Positions 22,560 to 34,396 are shown, counted from the stretch's first letter. The stretch is 64,000 nt of DNA from Hemerocallis citrina (GCA_017893485.1 CM030360.1:13318597-13382596), one strand, 5' to 3'. Notes: generated by a model not told the origin, from the sequence alone. A program made the numbers and translations.

Positions 22560-24390
22560 CCCTTATGTGGCTTTGCAGAAGGAGTTGAAACCTCCCCCCA
22601 TTGGACCTCTATGGATGGAGTGAAAAATGACCATGCGTTTTGAGTCTTGGGATTCGAAGGGCTTTGCTTGACGCTTATTAACCCTCCGTACCGGAGGGGT
22701 TTCAGCTTTGTTCTTTTGCTGGTCGAATTGGGGGAGGTAGTCTCGGTGAATCATACCTCCAAGTTCTTCTTTGAGGGCTCGACAGCTATCAGTGGTGTGT
22801 CTATGGTCACTATGAAATGCGCATCACTTGTTCTTGTCTCTTCTCTTGCTAGTTGTCATTATCTTGGGAGGGGGATTATTCTGCCCTTTTTAAATTCCAT
22901 GAGGATGACTAATACGCTTGCTTTAAAAGGAGTGAACTTATCAAAGCATGGTTCTAGAGTAGGGCAGTGTTGAGCTGTGTCATCTTTCTGAGACTTCTTG
23001 TGTCCTCCTTCGCTGATATTCTTCTGTTTGTTCTCAAAAAATGGATCTTTCGGGCCTTGAGGATAAAATGCTTCCTTGGCTCTGATATACTTGTTACTCC
23101 TCTACAGGAGCTGGTGAAATCTTTAGGAGGCATTTTCGTAAGGGAGGCCTACAGATCTTTGTGAGCAAAGTTTTGGCGGTAGGCGGCAACTGCCACTGAC
23201 GAGTTCAGGGAGGAGATGGACCTTGCCTCAGCTATAAAGCCCTTTACAAAGTCTTTCAACATCTCTCTCTCCATTTGCTTTAATTCCAACAAAGAAGCAC
23301 TTATTTTTTCAACCTTATGGCTGGTGACAATATGCACTATGAAGAGCCCATTGAGTTGGAAGAAGGAGAATATTGACTCCGGAGTAAGGCGAAAGCACAA
23401 CTCCCTCGCTGTTCCCTTCAAGGTTGCAGGGAATGTTTGGCACATGAGCGCATCAGTGACGTTGTAGATCATCATGAGAGTTGTAGAACTCTCAATATGA
23501 TTGTCCGAGTCAGATTCACCATCGTAAGATTCAAAATGAGGATCTTTGAAGTTCTTTGGAATGGGTGCATTGATGGATTTGTTGAAAGGAGGCAGAATGG
23601 GGTGGTAAGCCCTACTGGAGCTGTTTCCATTATGCTTTATTTGTTCCAAGCGATCATCTACTTCTCGGATGCGGTGAAGGACTTGGTCATCCTTCTTCTT
23701 GGCCCTAGTTGAGTCTCTGAATTCTTCTTCTTTTGATGGAGTAAAGTGGCAACTCCATGAGTGTCGGATCTGATCATGAGTACCTCGAATGGCTCGGAGG
23801 ATGTTGTGCTTGAAGTTTTCAAGTTCGACTCTAATGACAGGGGACTCTTTTTCTTTGTTACTCTTGGGATGGTTTTGACTTTGATAATTCGGGCTTCCTT
23901 CTTCACTAAACCCTCAATGAAAAGAGGAATGTCTTGATTTTTGCCTTGAATGAGAGTTTTTTCTCCAGTTCTCCTGATGTTCTGGATGTGAGGTCTTGCC
24001 CCGGGCACACATTTTGTTCAAGCGATTCTGGAGGTCTGACCCTTATTGTCTGGAGTTGATCATGTGTTGGAGATCTCTAGGCCTCTGTTGTCCCAGGGGA
24101 GGTGCTGACAGATAAAAGGTGGTATGGACTGAGACGCCGTCATGTAGTGGGTGTTGTTCATGATGCAATTCATGATGACTTTGTCGGGATCCCCCCGATG
24201 CATTTTCATTGAGAGGAGATTAATTAGGCTGTTGGAGCTTATCCAGCTGATGAGGATGAATAGGGTCCTCTACATGAGGAGCATTTTGACGAGGAGGGTT
24301 GGCTTGACGGCTTGAATTCATTGCTCTCCCTCTTCCTTTCGGTGACATGACAGGAAAACTTGGTGTATCTCATGGTAATATCAGTTCTGA
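22560..24390 (-). pseudogene. Tat-lineage gag (decayed)
   Basis: Minus strand. The best-preserved part (23649-23149) is the Ty3/gypsy Gag core: FKDPHFESYDGESD, then MCQTFPATLKGTARELCF, then FVKGFIAEARS. The N-terminal part (24390-23700) is charged and low in complexity, with stops. The 3' part (23148-22560) is frameshifted and no clear zinc knuckle remains. The product would be the capsid protein of the element. Confidence 0.7.
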
Positions 24391-24429
24391 GATGTAGATC
24401 TGTGTAGTTTCCCACATACAACGTCAATC

Positions 24430-25126
24430 TGTTGCTGCTAATTTTAGTGTGGGTGCAAACAAATACTGAGTTTATATTTTAAGGAAACTACTAAAGATCT
24501 GACCTTTGATCGTCGCGGTGAAAAGTGGTTAGAGCTTCTGAGGTTGAATTTGGATCGTTGAAAGAGCACCTGGATCAGGATCTGACGGTTGCTGAGACGG
24601 CCGATGGACCTGCAAAAAATTCTAAAACACCGGGGTTGGCCCCGACGATAGACCCTCTGACGCTCAAGTAGAACCAGAGAGAGGAAGAGAGTTTGAGAGT
24701 AGAAAAGATTGATTTCAGATTACCTTCTGACTGAGGGAGGAGGGTGGTATTTATAGGCATGGAAATCGGTTAGAAGATTGAAATAAATCTGTTATCTTCT
24801 ATACATTCCCCCCTTTAAGAGATAGAATTTATTACTCTCTTGTTGAAGATAAGAGATTTGACTTACAACCCTGATGGGCTTGGTGTTGCTCTTAGTGGGT
24901 CTAGTCACTTTTTGATGGGCTTGATTGAGGTCTATGTAATGTTAGTGAGCTTGGAGATGACTTGGATTTGTTAGGGAGACCCATTACTATTAATCTGTCT
25001 TTAGAAGCTTTAAAATCCGTGCTTGATCGTACGACCCTGATTTACTGTGATTTTTACCATTAACAGGAGTGTTCATCGATGGATGAACCAATATGAACCA
25101 GACCCTCTACTAAAATGTTTGGGACA
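24430..25126 (-). repeat. 5' LTR of the Tat element
   Basis: Minus-strand limits are tgtcccaaac at 25126 and agcagcaaca at 24430, about 697 bases. The TATA box is at 24755-24748 (minus), followed by a CT-rich leader and the segment ggccaaccccggtgtttt that recurs in Tat LTRs. The last 35 bases match the end of the solo LTR at 34760-35264 (cccacaccaaaatcagcagc). Gag follows downstream on the same strand. Target duplication was not verified. Confidence 0.6.
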
Positions 25127-25529
25127 GGTTCTTATAGATTAGTTTGAGTCACTAAGAGTATTTACTTGTTATCCCCAATTTTCTTAGACTTCTCAAGATT
25201 TACAATTTATATTTTTTTCTCTTCTTATGAATATCCCTATAACGGTTTTTATTTGACTATTATATTTAAAATACGCTATGATCATTTAATTAATATAAAA
25301 ATTTTATATTTTGCTATATTTTCCAAGTAATTTTATATTTCTGTTATGCACAATTTACCTAATTTTTCTTATAACTATAACTTGGCTAGGAAAAAGAAAT
25401 AACTAGTATAATGAATTTGGATCCTCTCCACTACTAGAAAGTCACATACATAATCCAACAATCCCAAATGACTTCGAGAAAGCTAGAACAAATCCTAAAA
25501 CAATATAGATGATTAGAACAATATCTTCG

Positions 25530-27806
25530 TGAAGCACTAGAAAAATTCAAAGAATTTAAAGACCGTGTTGAAAATCAGTTAGATACTGAGATTAAAAGGT
25601 TTAGATCAGATAGAGGTGGAGAATATGTCTCAATGGGATCAGAGAGTTTTGTAATTCACATGGAATCATAGTTGAAACTATAGCACCCTACTCAGCACAG
25701 TCAAACGACATTGCCGAAAGAAAGAATCGAACACTCACTAAGATGTTAAATTACATATTATTGACTGCTAGATTACCTTCGTATTTTTGGGGTGAGACTG
25801 TATTGACTGCTAACAACATTTTGAACATTTTATCGAACTCGAAGCTATCAACTACACCGTATGAATTATGACATAAATACACACCAAATTTTGACAAATA
25901 AGAACTTAGGGTTGTATTGCATTTGTTTGAATACCTGACCCTAGAAGGCTTAAAGTAGGACCTCGAACAAATACATGTGTGTACGTGGGTAGTGCAGTTG
26001 ATAGTTTTGCAGACAGATTTTTAGATCCATCTCTTAACCGAATAATAGAATCTAGAGATGTGGAATTCTTTGAAGATATGTTCATCAAAGATAAATGTAT
26101 CACATTATCTAGGTATGCAGACATAGGAAATGATCCACAGCAAGAATCTAGATATAGTTCGGCTGACACTGAAACTTCACAAGGTGTTGAGCTAAGAAGA
26201 CTCTCCACTAGAGATAAAACACTTAGAACATGTGGTGATGATTTTGTGACCTATGCACTGACAGTTGATCATGTTAGTGTTAAGGAATCTTTAAGGTCTA
26301 TGGATGGTTTACTTTGAAAAGAAGCAATTGATGATGAAATTGATTCTTTATTGCAAAATAACATTTGGAAATTAGTTAATTTGCCAATATGGGTTAAAAC
26401 TATACGGGGAAAGTGGGTGTTGAAGAAGAAACTTAATCCTGATGGAACTGTAGCTAAGTATAAAGCACGTTTAATAGCTAAAGGTTATACTAAACAATGT
26501 GGGGTGGTCTATTTTGATATTTACTCACTCGTATGTCACATCGCTACAATAAGGATTCTTCTAGCCATAGCATATATTGAAAATTCTGTTATTCATCAAA
26601 TGGATGTTAAGACCGCTTTCCTAAACGGTGATCTCAATGAAGAAATTTATATGAAACAACCTGAAGGTTTTGAACTTAAAGATTTAGAACATAAAGTTTG
26701 TAAGTTAGTAAAATCTTTGTATGGATTAAAAGAAGCACATAAACTATGGCACGAAAAATTTGATAAAACAATAAGAAGCTTAGGTTTTGAATCTAGCAAT
26801 TCTGACAAATATCTTTGTTATCAGGATGAATCGAATAAAATTGCCATTATTTGGTTGTATGTTGATGATATGCTTATTGTTGGGAGTGACCTCTCTATTG
26901 TAATAAAAGTGAAAACTATGATATCCAAACAATTCAACATGAAAGACCTAGATGTTGTGGACATCATATTAGACATGAGAGTGATTTTTGCAAGGAAATG
27001 AATAATCCTTAGCCAATTCCACTACATTAAAAATGTGTTGCAAGACTAGGATACAATGATTGAAAAAAGTTTGATATACCTTATGATAGTACTAAAAAGT
27101 TGACACCTAACGATGGTGCAACGATAAGACAGTTAGACTACTTTAAACTTATTGGAAGTCTCATGTATGCAGTGACATATAATAGACCAGACATAGCCTT
27201 TGCGGTAGGCATACTTAGCTGGTTCACCCTTGTAAATCACACTGGAATACCCTTGAAAGGCTAATGGGATACCAAAATGGTAGTGAAGTATTTTCTTTGT
27301 GCTACTCTGGTTATCCTTCAGTATTAGATGGATATTCTATTGCATCGTGGGGCTCAGAAAATTGTGAAAGTCGGTCCACAAGTTGTTATGTGTTTACAAT
27401 AGGAGGAGCAGCTATGTCGTGGCTAAAAGACAAGTAGGTCTTGTTTTCTCATCCAAGAATTCAGAATTCTTTGTGCTATCTTGTGCTGGTGAAGAAGCGG
27501 AATGGATGAAAGACCTATTGGTAGATATTCCTTTGAGAATGTTTAAAGTGAACACTCTTAGTCTGTTCTGCGACAACCAAACTGCAACTCCTGTAGCAAA
27601 CAATACTCTTTACAATGGCAAAAGACATGTTGTAGGCCTTAAATATGCAAAGTTGAACTATCTTGTTAAATAACAAAATTATTGCTCTTATTGATGTACG
27701 ATCAAAACATAATGTGGTTGATGCTCTTACAAAGGGACTAAGTAGAGGTCTAATTATCAAAACTGTGGGGAAAATGAGGTTAAAAACTTTTGAGCCAAAG
27801 TTTTAA
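25530..27806 (+). pseudogene. Ty1/copia pol remnant 1 (integrase end, RT, RNase H)
   Basis: The integrase core C-terminal half (FRSDRGGEYVS near 25600; later a mutated SNGIAERKNRTL motif near 25710) is followed by a linker and an almost intact RT at 26351-27001: KWVLKKKLNPDGTVAKYKA, then QMDVKTAFLNGDL, then the catalytic WLYVDDMLIVG. RNase H is at 27100-27780 (RPDIAFAVG, then EEAEWMKDLL, LFCDNQTA and DALTKGL) with frameshifts near 27235 and 27670. No flanking LTR pair or gag was found. A diverged relative lies at 56150-60420. Confidence 0.85.
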
Positions 27807-29429
27807 GACCCTAGTTATTTTGATAATTTAGTACCCAAGTCAGAGCCATAGAGTAGTTCAAACTTTAAGCATCAATCTTCATGCAGTCGGCATGCTTTAG
27901 ATAATTTAAAAAGTTCTATGTATTTATAGTTGATATATAACTTCATTTCAAATTTGATGATGCTATATATCCTCAAAACTTACTAAGAATCATCTTTTAT
28001 TCCAAAAGAAAACATGAAAACTTGTCGATGTGTTTTCGATGTTTAGAATTGTTGTTATATAATTCCAATTATGATGATATATCTCTTTTATGGATTCATA
28101 TTTTATTTCAATTTTGATGATTCAGAATTTAACCATAATTGATTTGACAACTCTATCATTCCAATATGAAGCATAGTTTAGTTCTTGTGTAGAAACTGTA
28201 ATAGTTCTTGTACTTTTTTTTTTATAAAGATACTTGATTGTTATGCTAGTGTTGTACCTTTGCAAATCTATATTGAATTGTACTTAGTTCTTTTGTTCGA
28301 ACTAGATACTTTTATACATTTCATTTGAATTCTAAGAGAAGTGAATCATTAAATTCTTTTTTGCAATGTTTAGAAACAGATACTAGCAAAGGCAAAGGAG
28401 ATGAATCTATCAGCCTTGATTTTGAGAACGACGATTTGCTCAATATGGAGGAGTAACATAAAGGAACTTGCAAGAATAATTTGTCAATTGCTTGAAGGAA
28501 CTTCTGTTTTAGTTTAAGACTCTATATTTTGATTGAGCTTAAAACTTTTCATTTATTTTAAGTTTAATTGTTTTGGTTGATTACAAACTATGATATTTGT
28601 TTTAGTTGGTTTAGTCTTTGTGAACTATTCCGTTTTGATATGGTCTTCGAACTATTTAATTATTTTGGTTTAGTCTTATTTGAACTATTCAAGTTATAAT
28701 TGATTTAGTCTATGAACTATATTCTCTTGTGATTTAATGCTTACTTGAAATTTTGTAATCCAATCCACAAAATGTGGAACTGATGAGATAACCATGTATT
28801 GCCTAATATATTGAGCATATAGGAGAAGATTATTGGATATATAGGTATATTCTCAATATAATAGAATATTATTGTGTATAATATTCTATAAAACAGCACG
28901 TATTTGCACGTGTTATCAGTTAATTGTTGGACCAGGTTGAGAGAGCATAATGCCAATATCCAAAATCCAGTCTAATCTCATATATATTAGTTTTATGGTA
29001 GTGTCTCAGTATATTCCAATATTGATAATCCAGAGTATAATATCTCGGACAATATAAATATTAAATCCAAACATTGATTTCTCTTTGTTCCTATTTTCAT
29101 CAATATTCAATAATAGCCAGATGTGGGTCCCGTTGGTCCATGGAAGCAAAATTCTTTATTAATAAACAACTCAAAATTAGGCAGAGCTCTTTCTGAACTT
29201 ATTGAATCAATCAATCTAATGACAGATCAACGACTCGGATAATGATAAAAGGCAAGATCGCTATCATTAGTTGGAGGGTTGTAACAAAACCTAATTAATT
29301 CAATAGTAACTGTAAAGTCTATAAGCAAAAGCAACCTCGATATCAGTCTGTCTTAGCTTATCAAGCTGAAAGTTGAGTGCCTTCGTGTTTATGCATTTCT
29401 ACAAACAGTTTATTTTGCAAAATATAAAT
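27807..29429. other. AT-rich stretch, no gene recognised
   Basis: Follows the copia RNase H and may hold its 3' region. At 28830-28890 it resembles 36070-36130 (ttggatatataggtatatt), suggesting a shared repeat. Nothing coding is supported. Confidence 0.4.
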
Positions 29430-29545
29430 AGGCTAAATATAAAATAATGACACAAAGTTTTGAGCAAGTATAAAAAAAAGTAGACTAAGATTTTTTTGTT
29501 TAAAAAAACGACATAAAGTTTCAAAAAATTCCACTTGGTTAGTTT

Positions 29546-29612
29546 GGGTTAGGATTAGGATTAGGGTTAGGGTTAGGATTAGGATTAGGGTTGGGGTTGG
29601 GTTAGGGTAAGG
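29546..29612 (+). repeat. telomere-like TTAGGG/TTAGGA tract
   Basis: About ten imperfect hexamers (ttaggg, ttagga, ttgggg). It is part of the foldback element, with a shorter complementary tract near 29720-29750. The unit is the six-base form, not the usual plant seven-base TTTAGGG. Confidence 0.8.
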
Positions 29613-29788
29613 TTTAAAAAACCACTTTCATCTTTCATTTGCGTTTAAAAAACCATATTCATATTTTATTTGTATTTAAAAAAATATTACTTAACTAATC
29701 AGATATTTAAATAAACCCTCCGAACTAACCCCAACCTAACCCTAACTAACCCAGTGGAGTTTTTTAAAACTTTGTGTCTTTCTTTTAA

Positions 29789-29963
29789 GGGTAATGCTAC
29801 ACCTACAACTTTTACAACCTTACAACCTTAGATGACACAATTTTATTGGAGATGTGTACAACCGACTACAATCTACTTTATAATACATACCAATGAGATT
29901 ATGTCACCTAAGGTTGTAAAAGAAAATGTTGTAAAAAAATGTTATAGGTATAGCATTATTCTT
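29789..29963. mobile_element. MITE nested in the foldback element
   Basis: The ends gtaatgctacaccta and aataatgctatacct (complement) are inverted repeats, continuing for about 60 bp with an indel (accttagatgacacaat / accttaggtgacataat). A 7-bp direct repeat cttttaa flanks it at 29782-29788 and 29964-29970. 175 bp, no coding capacity. Confidence 0.75.
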
Positions 29964-30038
29964 CTTTTAAACAAAAAAATTTTAGTGTACTTTTTTTAAA
30001 CTTGTCCAAAATTTTGTGTTCTTTTTTATATTTAACCT

Positions 30039-30886
30039 TATAAATATATATTAGTTTTATAAATTTTACATGCAATGCACTGAGTATGTTGATTAAATTT
30101 TAATGGTCGGCCGCGCCGGGTAGCACTAAGCCGGTAATGATTTAATTAATTTAATAATTAAAGACGCAAACGAAGAGAAGACAAAACTTATTTGCTATAA
30201 CCACTAAATAAGGACTAAGATATGCATGAGACCAGACTATGGGCGTAATGCTTTAATGAAGAAGAAAAAAGACTTATGAGTTAGATAAGCAAATCTTTCA
30301 TACCTAATCAAAGAGTTCCCATAATTAATTCTATAATCTCTAATTTCTAATATTATAACGGAAGAATGCCTTAATATCATTTATAAATCTATTAACGCGT
30401 GTAAGGTACGTACATAATTAATATGAAAAATATTTCAAGTACGTCAGAGTTTTATTTTTATCTTTAAATTATTAAAATGTGTATTGTCCGTAAATAACTA
30501 ATATAAAAAAGATCTCATATTCGAAGCGAGATCGCGTTGAAACTTTTACTTTTAAAAATAAATTTATTAAGACGTGCTCGCACCTATAAATTACTATAAA
30601 GCTGAAGTTCAGAAATCCTTAATTGACAGATTGGTCCCTAACTAATAGTGCAAATTCTCTTCTAAATTTCTCATGGAAGATGACCCCTAAATAATCAACC
30701 ACATCCTTGCAAAAGTAAACAACACATAAAGGCCCTCTTTTAACTAAATTAGAAAAAACAAAAGCACTCTGTGATTGACTTCTTCTCATTGTATAATGTA
30801 AATTGTAGATACAGCTAGTAGTTGGTTGGGGCGAAGGTTACTAAGTTACATTAATTATCAATCAATTAACTTTACAAAAATATAAT
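30039..30886. other. unassigned AT-rich spacer
   Basis: No coding frame, terminal repeat or RNA gene was recognised. A short GC island (gtcggccgcgccggg) lies at about 30106-30120. Confidence 0.4.
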
Positions 30887-31459
30887 TATTGAGTTTTATG
30901 TCTTGCATGCTTATTCGGTGTGAAAAGAGGATGGTGATACAAGTAGAGCGTTCGAAGCGAAGCATTGGAGAGAAGGAGAAACAGTCAGCAGCAGTAGCAG
31001 CCAATAGAGAAAGGGAGGGTCGACTGCCACCTTCTCGGGATGATGGTCTGGGAGTTGCGGTCCGTCCACGACGCTGATGGACTTTTTTAGGTGCGGGTTT
31101 ATTGATTCGATTGAAGCCCACTTCGTCTTCTGATTAGATCGTACGGCTCTAATTGTATGTTTATCTCTTCAGTATACCTCGGATGGCTATTGTATCAAGA
31201 TATCTAAACTAGGGTTTCTCTAAATTTATAAATACAATGTAAACGACCTCTAGGCTTGAGAGAGGGTCGTGGTGAGAATTATAATATTCTTGTATCTTCT
31301 CTAGTTAAAATAATATCTCAGTTCTTTTTTCCCTGGATTAATGCGAAAGCCCCAACCGGGACAATTCTTGTGTGCTTTGTGTGATTGGTACGATCTGGTT
31401 TGCTTGATGGTTTGTGTTGATTGTGTCAAAAAATCAACAAGATCCTTAAATTCCTAACA
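30887..31459 (+). repeat. 5' LTR of copia copy B
   Basis: 573 bases, shortened by deletions relative to the 687-base 3' LTR. It contains CAG-type triplets near 30985 and a TATA-like tttataaatacaatg near 31225. Confidence 0.85.
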
Positions 31460-31512
31460 AGTGGTATCAGAGCAATTAGGTTCGTGGGTTTGTTCAAGTT
31501 CCTTGGGAGGAT

Positions 31513-32700
31513 ATGGCAGATCAAAAGAAGAAGATCAAGCGGTTTAACGGTATAATCAACTTCAATTTATGGAAGGTGGATATGTATGATATTTTGGTTC
31601 AGAAGGACTTGCACATTGCCCTAGAAAAGAAGAAGCCAACCGACATAAAGTAGGAGAAGTGGAATAAGATTTGTTTGAAAACCTTGAGTTTAATCCGATT
31701 GCAATTGGTGGACGAAGTCAAATGTAATATTCTTGAGGAGACAAGTGCGGCGAGTCTGTGGGCGAGAGTTAAATCTGACTACTCGGGATCGCCGTTGCTA
31801 GATCGGATGTATTAGAAGAGGAAGTTGTTTAGGTTCTCAATGAAGGAAGGTACCCATCTTTAAGATCACATTGCGGAGTTCAATATGGTAATATCTGAAC
31901 TGAAGGCGATTAATGCTGATGATCTTAGCAAAGAGGATAAAGCTTTCAACTTGAAATATTCACTGCCAACTTCTTATGATCACTTGATAACTACCATGCT
32001 ACACGGGAAGTCATCCAAGGAGACACGTACAGTAGCCAGGGTGATTAAGGGTCTGAAGGAAGATGAACTAAGAAATGAGACTCATAAAGGAATGTCTATT
32101 TCTACAGGGTGCTTTGTAGTGGATGGTGATACTTTAATTGGAAGGGATGTGGTACACAAGGTTAAGATTCGTTACCACTATTGTAGAGGAGTTGGACATT
32201 ACAATAGAGATTGTCGCAAGTGGTTGAGTCAGAAGAGTGCTACTAAAGAAGGGGGACAAGCTCATATAGTCAGCGCAACTGAGTCAGGTAATAATGATGT
32301 TTATTGTCTTCTTGTTTCGAGTTCTTGGTATCTTGATTCGGAAAGTTCTTCTCATATTTTCTCAGAGAGGAAGATGTTTTTTACTTACAAGTCGTCAACA
32401 GGCCGTAGTGTGAGAACGGGGAGTGGTGAGATTTGTGAAGTAGTGGGTGAGGGAACAGTTGAATTGGAGAAGTCAAATGGTAAAGGTTTCACACTAAAAG
32501 AGATCATGCATATTCCTTCGATATAGCAGAATCTGATATCCTTTGGGACTCTTGATGCTCGTGGCTGCAGGTACACAACTCGAGGTAGAGTTTTGATAGT
32601 TTGGGATAATCGTCGTAAGGTAATAAAGGGTAAGAGGGGAATCGGGCAAGATCAGCACAACCTCTACCAGCATTGTGGGAGCAGGAAAACTCGGTAGAGT
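31513..32700 (+). pseudogene. gag-protease pseudogene of copia copy B
   Basis: From ATG 31513 one frame runs to 32526 interrupted only by three point stops (31651, 31813, 31861), each one transition or transversion away from a codon kept in copy C. Order: UBN2-type Gag (INFNLWKVDMYDIL; EEDKAFNL-like near 31932), a zinc knuckle near 32175 (YCRGVGHYNRDC, first Cys lost), and a retropepsin near 32325 where D-S-G has become D-S-E. After a stop at 32524 the frame continues to a partial pre-integrase segment (QHNLYQHCG) ending near 32700. The remaining 320 bases to the purine tract match those of the other copies but encode no known Pol domain. Non-functional now. Confidence 0.85.
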
Positions 32701-33027
32701 GTATCGAAGCCCATTGTTTCTAAAGCATCATCTAGTAAGCCGTCGCTAGAATTACCAAAGCGAGACTGCAACGTTCGAATACCGTTGGAAGGTGGAGAGA
32801 GTCTTGATGTAGGTGGAGTTCGTTTGGAGGGTGGCACCTCCATGATTACATCTACAAGAGTGTGCCCTAAAGGGGGGCATACAGCTGGAGGAAAACAGGT
32901 GGAGGTTTGTTCAACTAGCAGAAGAAGCCATAGAAACGTGTTGTTTACAAAGCGGAGAAGAAAGGTCTGGAAGAGTTTTTAAATCATACAGATATAGAAT
33001 GATGAATATGCAATCCAAGGTGGAGAT

Positions 33028-33714
33028 TGTTGGGTTTTATGTCTTGCATACTTATTCGGTGTGAAGAGAAGATAGTGATACAAGTAGAGGGTTCGAAGCG
33101 AAGGATCAAAGAGAAGGAAAAAAAGTCAGCAATAGTAGTAGCCAACAGAGAAAGGGACGGTCAACTGTGCGGTCGACTGTCACCTTCTCGGATCGATGGT
33201 CTGGGAGTTGCGGTCGATCGTCTGCGGGGCTGATGGACTTTTTTGGGTGCGGGTTTGTTGATTCGATTGAAGTCCACTTCGTCTTCTGATTAGATTGTAC
33301 AACTCTAATTATATGTTTATCTCTATACATCAGATGGCTATTGTATCAAGATATCTAAACTAGGGTTTCCCTAGATCTATAAATACAATGTAAACGATCC
33401 CTAGAACAATATGATTCTATTGAGTGCCGAATAGAAGAAGATAGTACTTCATCTGAGAGGGTGAGAGAGTTTCTCCATTGTAAGCCGCAACCAAGTTTCA
33501 GTTAGGCTTGAGAGAGAGAGTCGTGGTGAGAACTGTAATATTCTTGTATCTTCTCTAGTTGAAATAATATCTCGGTTCTTGCTTCCCCGGATGAAGGCGA
33601 AAGCCCCAACCGGGATAATTCTTGTGTGCTTTGTGTGATTGGTGCGATCTAATTTTACTTGGTGGTTTGTATTGATTGTGTCAGGGACTCAACAAAATCC
33701 TCAAATTCTTAACA
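33028..33714 (+). repeat. 3' LTR of copia copy B
   Basis: 687 bases, tgttgggttt to cttaaca. GTCGAC-type motifs lie near 33160-33215 (gtcaac, gtcgac, gtcgat), partly mutated. The TATA-like tctataaatacaatg is at about 33378. Confidence 0.9.
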
Positions 33715-33788
33715 ATAATCATTGTACTATTAGTTGATGGGTTAGATTATAAGAAGTGATTATTTTTGTCTAATTAATATGATCAAGG

Positions 33789-34288
33789 TTAGCATTGGTA
33801 TCGAGTCGGGTTGGGTCGTGTCCTTCACTACCCGGACCCGGATCCGGTTCCCTACGGGTCCCAAAATTTGACCCGGACCCGAACCCGTGAGGACCGGGTC
33901 CGGGTCTTATTAAAATATTCCTACCCATTCGGGTAGGAGCGGGAGTGTGAGCTGCGAGCAGAGGCGGCGAGTGGAGGATTTAGATTAGAAGAGAGAAGAA
34001 AAATGCATGAGTTTTGAGTTTGGAAGAGATGTTTTAGAATTGATGATGGAGGGGGAGGGGGGGGGGGGGGGGGGGGATGAGGATAGAATATTTATTTTTA
34101 TGTTGATTTTTGAATTTTTTTAACGGGTCCGGGTCCGGATCCGGGTCGGGACCGGGTATCTTTTGAGCAGACCCGGAGCCGGATCCGAAAGTACAACGGG
34201 TCCCATTTTAGAACCCGGACCCGGATCCGGATAGGTCGGGTCAAAATCCGGGTCGGATCCGGATTTTGGGTATTTATACCCTTGCTAA
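33789..34288. mobile_element. CG-rich foldback element
   Basis: Ends ttagcattggta / ttagcaagggta (complement) lie inside a 6-bp direct repeat tcaagg (33783-33788 and 34289-34294). Both halves are full of cccggacccggatccgg blocks that pair with each other. The centre is AT-rich with a run of about 25 Gs near 34050. 500 bp, no ORF. Superfamily unknown. Confidence 0.65.
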
Positions 34289-34396
34289 TCAAGGCGACAA
34301 TTACAAGCTAATTAACAAAAAGACAAAAAAAAGGCTTTAGAATTAAATTATCATTATTATTGCTTGGAAATTATTGTTCTTCATTGCATCATCCTA

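Larger units (their letters stand above)
11524..25126 (-). mobile_element. Tat-lineage (Retand-like) Ty3/gypsy element with antisense extra gene
   Basis: Read on the minus strand: 5' LTR 25126-24430, gag about 24390-22560, protease about 22440-21880, integrase 21872 to about 20610 and, beyond a solo LTR, the integrase C-terminal tail at about 17101-17057. Downstream come non-coding DNA with degenerate tandem repeats (16231-16850) and a plus-strand extra gene (12949-15084) with its own TATA box. Known Tat elements (Retand, RIRE2, Grande) likewise carry antisense ORFs and tandem repeats between pol and the 3' LTR. The matching 3' LTR was not found; it may lie in the gap. The RT-RNase H segment is missing. 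The left limit given is the gap edge. Confidence 0.7.
29430..30038. mobile_element. foldback DNA element with telomere-like core
   Basis: The arms pair over about 130 bp: aggctaaatataaaa at the left end with aggttaaatataaaa (complement of the right end), continuing through the aactccact / aattccact region to the ttagggttagg core. Direct repeats tataaat(a) flank it at 29423-29430 and 30039-30046 (7-8 bp). The right arm contains a separate 175-bp element (29789-29963); the left arm shows the uninterrupted site. No ORF. Superfamily is unresolved. Confidence 0.75.
30887..33714 (+). mobile_element. non-autonomous Ty1/copia element, copy B (complete)
   Basis: Flanked by the 5-bp target duplication ataat (30882-30886 and 33715-33719). 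5' LTR 30887-31459, primer-binding site 31462-31473 (tggtatcagagc, initiator Met tRNA), gag-protease pseudogene, purine tract 33017-33027 (aaggtggagat), 3' LTR 33028-33714. The 5' LTR starts TA in place of TG and lacks about 103 bp present in the 3' LTR after 33388, plus a smaller segment near 33165. The 1568-bp internal region ends after the protease and a short tail, as in copies A and C. Confidence 0.9.

Noticed and set aside
29546..29612. True telomere or chromosome-end fusion
   Set aside because: Tract is short, has the six-base unit, and is mirrored in the other arm of a foldback element flanked by a 7-8 bp duplication.
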